Assembly: GCA_003070825.1 (NCBI GenBank)
Contig: QBLP01000106.1
Location: forward strand, 1 to 10,396
Direction: 5' to 3'
Length of the DNA: 10,396 nt
From: Halanaerobium sp.
GTDB taxonomy: Bacteria > Bacillota > Halanaerobiia > Halanaerobiales > Halanaerobiaceae
Positions 7,016 through 10,396 of this stretch are shown piece by piece. A program made the position numbers and the translations under genes. The notes beneath the pieces were generated by a model. That model ran no database searches. It saw only the letters and a list, made by a program, of their open reading frames with translations, and was not told where the DNA came from. Position 1 is the stretch's first letter. Every line of letters begins with the position of its first letter.

Positions 7016-7278
7016 AGCAGGATAAGTTGATTTTATTTCAGTCGACTCATCATTCAATCAAGGCTGAAAAAGTTTTTATGGATAATGATTTACTTTACAG
7101 GATGGCAGCTGTACCACCGGAGATATCTACCGACTGTGGTTCGGCAATAGCTGTTCCCGCTGAACTGGAAGAACTGAAAGAACTGCTTGAGCATAATGAT
7201 ATTTTAGTTGAAGCAGTTTATGAAGTAAGTGAAAATAAAAGCGGGAAAAAATATAGAAAGATTTACAGTGCAAAATAA
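7006..7278 (+). CDS. DUF3343 family protein, putative selenium/sulfur carrier
   Basis: Small cytoplasmic protein of 90 residues, the usual DUF3343 length. Family features visible are LILFQSTHHSIKAEKVFMDN near the N-terminus, the VPPEISTDCG motif with its sole cysteine (Cys44), and a hydrophobic helix-rich second half. DUF3343 genes are recurrently found beside selD and yedF, and the single conserved Cys suggests a chalcogen-binding or carrier role; this is inference from context, not shown biochemistry. The ATG overlaps the last 10 bases of selD, indicating translational coupling, and an AAAAGGAG site (6988-6995) lies 10 bp upstream inside selD. The usual PRxISSxCG consensus appears here as PPEISTDCG, with Pro in place of Arg. 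It is the last gene of the operon, ending 3 bp before the terminator stem. Confidence 0.88.
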   Translation: MGVKQDKLILFQSTHHSIKAEKVFMDNDLLYRMAAVPPEISTDCGSAIAVPAELEELKELLEHNDILVEAVYEVSENKSGKKYRKIYSAK

Positions 7279-7281
7279 TTG

Positions 7282-7325
7282 AAAAGGCTTTTCTCGAAAT
7301 TTGAAATTGTGGGAAAAGCCTTTTT
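7282..7325 (+). terminator. Terminator closing the selenium operon
   Basis: AAAAGGCTTTTC (7282-7293) pairs exactly with GAAAAGCCTTTT (7313-7324), and the stem extends two more pairs inward (T-G, C-G) to a 15-nt loop. The T-run 7321-7325 completes it. The A-rich left flank could make it work in both directions. Confidence 0.9.
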
Positions 7326-7404
7326 AGACTAAATAGCGGTCAGTTAATACCATAAATTTTCGAAATATTTAAAATAAAGTTTCAGAAATTAAGGAGGGTC
7401 TTAA

Positions 7405-8853
7405 ATGTATGATGTTGCTGTTATAGGAGCGGGTGTGGTTGGTTCGGCAATAGCAAGAGAGTTATCTAAATATCAGCTTGAGCTAACACTGATTGAAAAA
7501 GAATCGGATGTTGCTACCGGTGCTTCCAAGGCCAATACAGGAATTGTCCACGGCGGCTATGTTGCTAAAGCAGGAACCTTAAAAGGAGAGCTCTGCATTA
7601 AGGGGAATTCCATGTATCAAAAGCTGAACGAAGAGCTTAATTTTGGCTACAAAAAAACAGGTGGTCTGGTGCTGGCTTTTGATGAAGAAGATGAAAAAAC
7701 ACTGGAAAAGATTTACCAGAATGCTTTAAAAGTCGGCCAGCCGGAAGAGGAGATAGAAATTATCGATGGTGATCGGATTAAAGAAATTGAGCCTCATGTC
7801 AGTGATCAGGTTCAGGCAGCTCTTTATTGTAAGAGTATTGGAGTCACCTCTCCCTATGAATTTACCATTGCCCTGGCAGAAAATGCTGTTGATAACGGAG
7901 TCGATTTAAAGCTGGAATCAGAAGTTATAAACATTGAAAAGGATAACGGATATTTTGAAATAGAAACAGTAAACGAAAAAATTAAAAGCCGCTATCTGAT
8001 TAATGCAGCTGGAATTTATGCTGACCGGATTGCATCGATGCTTAATACTGATGATTTTGAAATTTATCCAATGCGGGGAGAATATGTGGTATTTAGCAAA
8101 AGTCAGTCTCACTTAGTTAATTCAGTTATTTTTCAGGCACCAAATCCTAAAACTAAAGGAGTAGTGGCCACAACAACTACTCACGGTAACTTTATGATCG
8201 GGCCCAATGCAGAAGAAATTGATAAAAAGAATGATGTCAGCACTACTTTTAAGGAAATTAAATATATCATTGACCAGGCCCGCCGCTCAGTACCGGATTT
8301 TGATACCAACAGGATGCTCAGAACCTTTGCCGGGTTGAGACCTAAAAGCACCAGAGGAGATTTTATAATCGAAGAGACAGAGCATAAAGGTTTCATTCAG
8401 GCAGCAGGTATTGATTCACCCGGTCTAACCTCTTCACCAGCAATTGCAAAAAAGCTAGTTAATATTTTAAAAGATTCAGGACTTAAGCTGAATAAGAAAG
8501 ATGATTTTAATCCCCATCGACCAGGCATTGTGGTGGAAAAAGATGAAGATTTCGCCGGTGAAATAGACCATCAGGACCCGGAGAAGAATATTATCTGCCG
8601 CTGTGAAACGGTGACTGAAGCTGAAATCCTGGATGCTTTAAGTCGTTCGATTCCAATCAAAACAACTGATGCTGTTAAAAGAAGAACCTGGGCCAAAACC
8701 GGAGAGTGTCAGGCAAACTTCTGTGAAAGCAGGATTAAAAAGATAATCAGCCGAGAATTGAATATTCCAGTGGAAAAAGTAAAAAATCGGGATGAAGATT
8801 ATGTGCCGGAGCGGCTTAATGTTTATGAGCTCAAAAAGAAGCTGAATTCTTAG
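7405..8853 (+). CDS. FAD-dependent oxidoreductase with C-terminal BFD-like [2Fe-2S] domain (GlpA/LhgO type)
   Basis: Flavoprotein dehydrogenase of 482 residues. The N-terminal DAO-type domain (about 1-360) begins with the dinucleotide-binding motif VIGAGVVGSAIAREL (Gly8, Gly10, Gly13) and an acidic LIEKE strand end. It then has GASKANTGIVHGGY, typical of glycerol-3-phosphate and L-2-hydroxyacid dehydrogenases, and a C-terminal FAD loop (AAGIDSPGLTSSPAIA, 333-348). Residues 396-445 form a bacterioferritin-associated-ferredoxin-like [2Fe-2S] domain with Cys398, Cys400, Cys435 and Cys440 (CRCETVTE and GECQANFC). This layout matches anaerobic GlpA-type enzymes, but the GlpB and GlpC-like or DUF1667 partner genes often seen nearby are absent, so the substrate is uncertain. 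The start is clear, with AAGGAGGG (7391-7398) 6 bp before the ATG. It follows the selenium operon terminator by 80 bp and is probably a separate unit. No good promoter hexamers were found in that gap. Confidence 0.9.
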   Translation: MYDVAVIGAGVVGSAIARELSKYQLELTLIEKESDVATGASKANTGIVHGGYVAKAGTLKGELCIKGNSMYQKLNEELNFGYKKTGGLVLAFDEEDEKTLEKIYQNALKVGQPEEEIEIIDGDRIKEIEPHVSDQVQAALYCKSIGVTSPYEFTIALAENAVDNGVDLKLESEVINIEKDNGYFEIETVNEKIKSRYLINAAGIYADRIASMLNTDDFEIYPMRGEYVVFSKSQSHLVNSVIFQAPNPKTKGVVATTTTHGNFMIGPNAEEIDKKNDVSTTFKEIKYIIDQARRSVPDFDTNRMLRTFAGLRPKSTRGDFIIEETEHKGFIQAAGIDSPGLTSSPAIAKKLVNILKDSGLKLNKKDDFNPHRPGIVVEKDEDFAGEIDHQDPEKNIICRCETVTEAEILDALSRSIPIKTTDAVKRRTWAKTGECQANFCESRIKKIISRELNIPVEKVKNRDEDYVPERLNVYELKKKLNS

Positions 8854-8874
8854 CTTTAGATTTAAAATAAAAAA

Positions 8875-8932
8875 ATCACAAATGACTGTTAAATTCAATT
8901 CTATTTTGTGATATTATGTGAATAATAACACA
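8875..8932 (+). promoter_or_regulatory. Promoter/operator region of the cupin gene with repeated TTTGTGA motifs
   Basis: An extended -10 element, TGATATTAT (8909-8917), predicts a start near 8924; the -35 region is poor. ATCACAAA (8875-8882) and TTTGTGAT (8905-8912) are perfect inverted arms. TGTGA-N6-ACACA (8917-8932) is one base from the Crp/Fnr-type format TGTGA-N6-TCACA and overlaps the expected start. The -10 box itself lies between these motifs, so a bound regulator could repress. On the - strand, the outer arms followed by seven T residues could also act as a terminator. Confidence 0.45.
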
Positions 8933-8948
8933 AAAGGAGATGGTAAGT

Positions 8949-9287
8949 TTGAAATTTTTTGATTTAGAAGAGTATCTAGAAAAGGATGAAAAATGTAATA
9001 TTTTTAGTTATGAAGAAAAACATTCAATGCGAATTGTCCAATTTTTTGAAGGTGATTTTATGCCCCCCAGTCCCTTTAAAGGTGAATCCATTATGTTCTT
9101 AATGGAAGGAAAAATCAGCTATAAAATTAATAGAAAAGATTATATAATGAAGAAAAATCAAATTATTGTTTTCAATGATGATCTAGTTTCTTTGACTGCT
9201 AAAGAAGACTGTTTACTGCTCTTTATCCGAATTAACGGTGAAGAAGAAAAAGAATTTTATTCTATGAAAAAGTCACAAACAATGTAG
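8949..9287 (+). CDS. Small cupin-like single-domain protein
   Basis: 112-residue cytoplasmic protein with a TTG start at 8949; the AAGGAG site (8934-8939) is correctly spaced for it and too close to the in-frame ATG at 8940. The central part, about residues 28-95, alternates short strands and turns in cupin style (MRIVQFFEGDFMPP, FLMEGKISYKINRKDYIMKKNQIIVFND, then DCLLLFIRI). The metal-binding histidines of cupin motif 1 are absent: only His25 is present, outside the motif. A ligand-binding or sensory role, as in the N-terminal domains of AraC-type regulators, is therefore more likely than a metal enzyme, but there is no HTH. The C-terminus is Lys/Glu-rich. It has its own promoter region with TTTGTGA repeats. 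Function unknown. Confidence 0.75.
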   Translation: MKFFDLEEYLEKDEKCNIFSYEEKHSMRIVQFFEGDFMPPSPFKGESIMFLMEGKISYKINRKDYIMKKNQIIVFNDDLVSLTAKEDCLLLFIRINGEEEKEFYSMKKSQTM

Positions 9288-9468
9288 ATACATTTGCTGT
9301 TTTAATATGGTCTAACAGTATAATATAACTAAATCTAAATATTAATGGTTTAAAATTATTTTTTTAATGCATTTTAAAAATGAATGAAGCTCTCTTTATG
9401 ATAAATATTTTAAAACAGAAAACAAAAAGAAAAGAGCTTTATTCTGGATTAAACAGTTTTTATGATAG
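9288..9468. other. AT-rich intergenic stretch with a possible promoter and long hairpin
   Basis: No gene was found here. A TATAAT box (9319-9324) has only a weak TTG-type -35 partner, and a CTGTT/AACAG repeat (9297-9301 with 9314-9318) lies just upstream. AAGCTCT (9387-9393) pairs with AGAGCTT (9433-9439) across a 39-nt loop followed by TTATTC. These could be the ends of a short untranslated RNA of about 110 nt or simply the cupin gene's terminator. Both readings are weak. Confidence 0.25.
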
Positions 9469-9497
9469 TTGACAAAGAAATTTTATAGTGCTATAAT
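9469..9497 (+). promoter_or_regulatory. Sigma-A promoter of the tetR-type gene
   Basis: TTGACA (9469-9474) and TATAAT (9492-9497) are perfect hexamers 17 bp apart. The predicted start, near 9504, falls inside the operator at 9499-9516. Confidence 0.88.
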
Positions 9498-9498
9498 A

Positions 9499-9516
9499 TG
9501 AATGAACACTCATTCA
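9499..9516 (+). promoter_or_regulatory. TetR/FadR-type operator O1 over the tetR transcription start
   Basis: A perfect palindrome, TGAATGA-N4-TCATTCA, sits immediately after the -10 box and runs up to the ribosome binding site. The 7-4-7 format and sequence match the FadR box of Bacillus as I recall it. Binding here would block initiation, giving autorepression. The same palindrome recurs at 10282-10299. Confidence 0.85.
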
Positions 9517-9530
9517 AGGAGTTGATAAAA

Positions 9531-10100
9531 GTGGCTCAGGAAACTAAAGATAGAATTAGAAAGGCAGCAGTAGAAATCATCTCTCAGGAAGGTTTTTTCA
9601 ACACGAGAATGCAGGATATAGCTGATCAGGCAGGTCTGGCAGTTGGAACTATTTATAATTATTTTTCCAGTAAGGATAAGGTCCTGGCTTATATTTTTAA
9701 AGCAGAGATGAAAAGAAGAATGGAAATCATGTCAGATTTAAAAGAAAAAGATCTTTCAACTAAGGAATTTTTAAAAGAATTTTTAAATAGACATTTTTCA
9801 GTTTTAATTGAAAATCCTCACCTCGGCAGGGTGCTTGTTCGCGAAAAAGATTTTTCCCGGGGCGAAAAAAGTGGGCAGATAAAAGAGCATATGAGTTCAT
9901 TGATTAAAATGCTGGAAAAACTTTTTCAGGCAGGTGTTAAAAAGGGAGAAGTTAAGGAGATTAATACTCATTTAATGGCAGTCTATTTCTTTGGCTCGAT
10001 GCAGGGAGTTATCGAATATTCGTTAACTCAACCGGAGATGCAGCTTTTAGAGGAAGCTCCCGCTTTTATTTTAGAGAGAATAGATCATATTTTTAATTGA
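9531..10100 (+). CDS. TetR/AcrR family repressor, FadR-like
   Basis: 189-residue homodimeric DNA-binding repressor. The start is the GTG at 9531, with AAGGAG (9516-9521) 9 bp upstream. The in-frame ATG at 9498 abuts the -10 box and would lie upstream of the mRNA start, so it is rejected. Residues 5-52 form the TetR HTH domain (AAVEIISQEGFFNTRMQDIADQ, recognition helix AGLAVGTIYNYF at 35-46, then SSKDKVL). Residues 55-189 are the helical ligand-binding and dimer domain. The HTH, the helix following it and the length resemble Bacillus FadR, which is released by long-chain acyl-CoA. With matching FadR-box palindromes at its own promoter and at 10282, an acyl-CoA or fatty-acid signal is a reasonable inference, but efflux-type regulation is also possible. 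The stop is a true TGA, as the frame ends soon after and shows no conserved extension. Confidence 0.9.
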   Translation: MAQETKDRIRKAAVEIISQEGFFNTRMQDIADQAGLAVGTIYNYFSSKDKVLAYIFKAEMKRRMEIMSDLKEKDLSTKEFLKEFLNRHFSVLIENPHLGRVLVREKDFSRGEKSGQIKEHMSSLIKMLEKLFQAGVKKGEVKEINTHLMAVYFFGSMQGVIEYSLTQPEMQLLEEAPAFILERIDHIFN

Positions 10101-10134
10101 TTTAAAAAAAGTAGTTAGCAAAAGGGTGATAAAG

Positions 10135-10206
10135 GTGTCCACTCCAGTTTATATTGCGGTTTTATTTGTTTTAGCAGTTGCACTATATGTTAGAAAAAAG
10201 AAATAA
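10135..10206 (+). CDS. Very small single-pass membrane protein (23 residues)
   Basis: A GTG start at 10135 preceded by AAGGGTGAT (10122-10130) opens a 23-codon frame ending in TAA. The product is a short polar N-terminus (MSTPV), about 14 hydrophobic residues (YIAVLFVLAVALYV) and a positively charged RKKK tail, the classic layout of a small membrane protein with its C-terminus in the cytoplasm. It lies 34 bp after the tetR-type gene and is probably cotranscribed, then is followed by a hairpin (10205-10228). It may modulate a membrane protein. I do not recognise a family. Confidence 0.6.
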   Translation: MSTPVYIAVLFVLAVALYVRKKK

Positions 10207-10229
10207 GTTAATTTTAAAAAATTAACTTT
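10205..10229 (+). terminator. Hairpin after the small membrane protein gene, possible terminator
   Basis: AAGTTAATTTT (10205-10215) and AAAATTAACTT (10218-10228) are exact reverse complements around two A residues. The stem is AT-rich and the following T-run is very short (TTTG), so termination would be inefficient. Confidence 0.45.
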
Positions 10230-10230
10230 G

Positions 10231-10246
10231 TGTGAGCTGTATCACT
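10231..10246 (+). promoter_or_regulatory. Crp/Fnr-type site upstream of the last gene
   Basis: TGTGA-N6-TCACT differs by one base from TGTGA-N6-TCACA. With a -10 box TATACT at 10268-10273 and a start near 10280, its centre (10238.5) lies at about -41.5, the position for class II Crp/Fnr activation. It replaces a recognisable -35 box. Confidence 0.5.
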
Positions 10247-10267
10247 GCATTAAATAAAGCAAAGTAC

Positions 10268-10273
10268 TATACT
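10268..10273 (+). promoter_or_regulatory. -10 box of the last gene's promoter
   Basis: TATACT matches the -10 consensus at five of six positions. No good TTGACA is found 16-18 bp upstream, which fits an activator-dependent promoter. TATATT at 10274-10279 is an alternative -10. Confidence 0.4.
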
Positions 10274-10281
10274 TATATTAG

Positions 10282-10299
10282 TGAATGAGCAATCATTCA
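10282..10299 (+). promoter_or_regulatory. TetR/FadR-type operator O2
   Basis: A second perfect TGAATGA-N4-TCATTCA palindrome, with arms identical to those of O1 at 9499-9516 and a different 4-bp spacer. It sits just downstream of the predicted start of the final transcript, where repressor binding would block initiation. The gene leaving the window is thus the probable main target of the TetR-type repressor. Confidence 0.85.
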
Positions 10300-10359
10300 T
10301 ATTAGAGATTTATAATATATGTCAATAAAATTATTTATTAAACGAAAGGAATGATTTTT

Positions 10360-10396
10360 GTGGAAATTATTAAGTTGAGTGAGTTAGAGGGGACAA
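10360..10396 (+). CDS. Start of an unidentified gene, cut by the window end
   Basis: A GTG at 10360, preceded by AAAGGA (10345-10350) 9 bp upstream, opens a frame reading MEIIKLSELEGT to the window edge. Twelve codons are too few to assign a product. Its importance is regulatory: it lies downstream of a Crp/Fnr-type site and operator O2, so it is likely to be controlled by the TetR-type repressor encoded upstream. The TTG one base out of phase stops within seven codons. Confidence 0.55.
   Translation, partial: MEIIKLSELEGT

Noticed and set aside
9349..9378. TTTAAAAT/ATTTTAAA inverted repeat between the cupin and tetR-type genes
   Set aside because: Composed only of A and T in an AT-rich spacer, so it is likely to arise by chance.
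9498..9530. ATG at 9498 as the start of the TetR-type repressor
   Set aside because: It directly abuts the TATAAT box and lies upstream of the expected mRNA start; the GTG at 9531 has a proper ribosome binding site.
10098..10100. TGA at the end of the TetR-type gene as a second selenocysteine codon
   Set aside because: The frame ends again at TAG six codons later, no SECIS-like hairpin follows, and the protein already has full family length.

Overview
The window reads as low-GC Bacillota (Firmicutes) chromosome, most likely a strictly anaerobic member of the Halanaerobiales. This rests on AT-rich codon use, strong AGGAGG-type ribosome binding sites with frequent TTG/GTG starts, acidic proteins, an oxygen/NO-scavenging flavodiiron protein and a selenoprotein. 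The genus is inference. All recognised genes lie on the + strand, and no tRNA, rRNA, CRISPR array or insertion sequence was seen.

Layout. (1) 1-2589: the 3' part of a membrane-bound HD-GYP cyclic-di-GMP phosphodiesterase gene, a conserved protein of unknown function, and an N-terminally anchored envelope protein, closed by a terminator near 2605-2642. (2) 2641-4054: a single-gene unit for an A-type flavodiiron protein. It has a near-consensus sigma-A promoter, a perfect Crp/Fnr-type palindrome upstream, an inverted repeat at the transcript start and a strong terminator. A perfect 23-bp inverted repeat (4055-4101) follows. (3) 4195-7278: a four-gene selenium operon encoding a class V aminotransferase/cysteine desulfurase-like enzyme, YedF (TusA-like plus DsrE-like), SelD and a DUF3343 protein, closed by a strong terminator. 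(4) 7405-8853: an FAD oxidoreductase of the GlpA/LhgO type with a C-terminal BFD-like [2Fe-2S] domain. (5) 8949-10396: a small cupin-like protein, a FadR-like TetR repressor, a 23-codon membrane peptide and the first 12 codons of a further gene.

The selenium operon is the centrepiece. selD is itself a selenoprotein gene. Translation starts at 6077 and crosses an in-frame UGA at 6119-6121, which sits where the catalytic Cys of E. coli SelD lies. A hairpin at 6147-6165 with a GUU loop has the form and spacing of a bacterial SECIS element. A conventional reading would start at the internal ATG 6131 and lose the active site. The operon plausibly delivers reduced selenium (desulfurase, YedF and DUF3343 as candidate carriers) to SelD, which makes selenophosphate.

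Regulation shows two recurring motifs. TGAATGA-N4-TCATTCA occurs as two perfect copies, one over the tetR transcription start and one at the promoter of the gene leaving the window, which suggests a small autoregulated TetR regulon. TGTGA-N6-TCACA-like sites occur upstream of the flavodiiron gene, at the cupin leader (imperfect) and about 41.5 bp upstream of the predicted start of the final transcript, suggesting a Crp/Fnr-family regulator.
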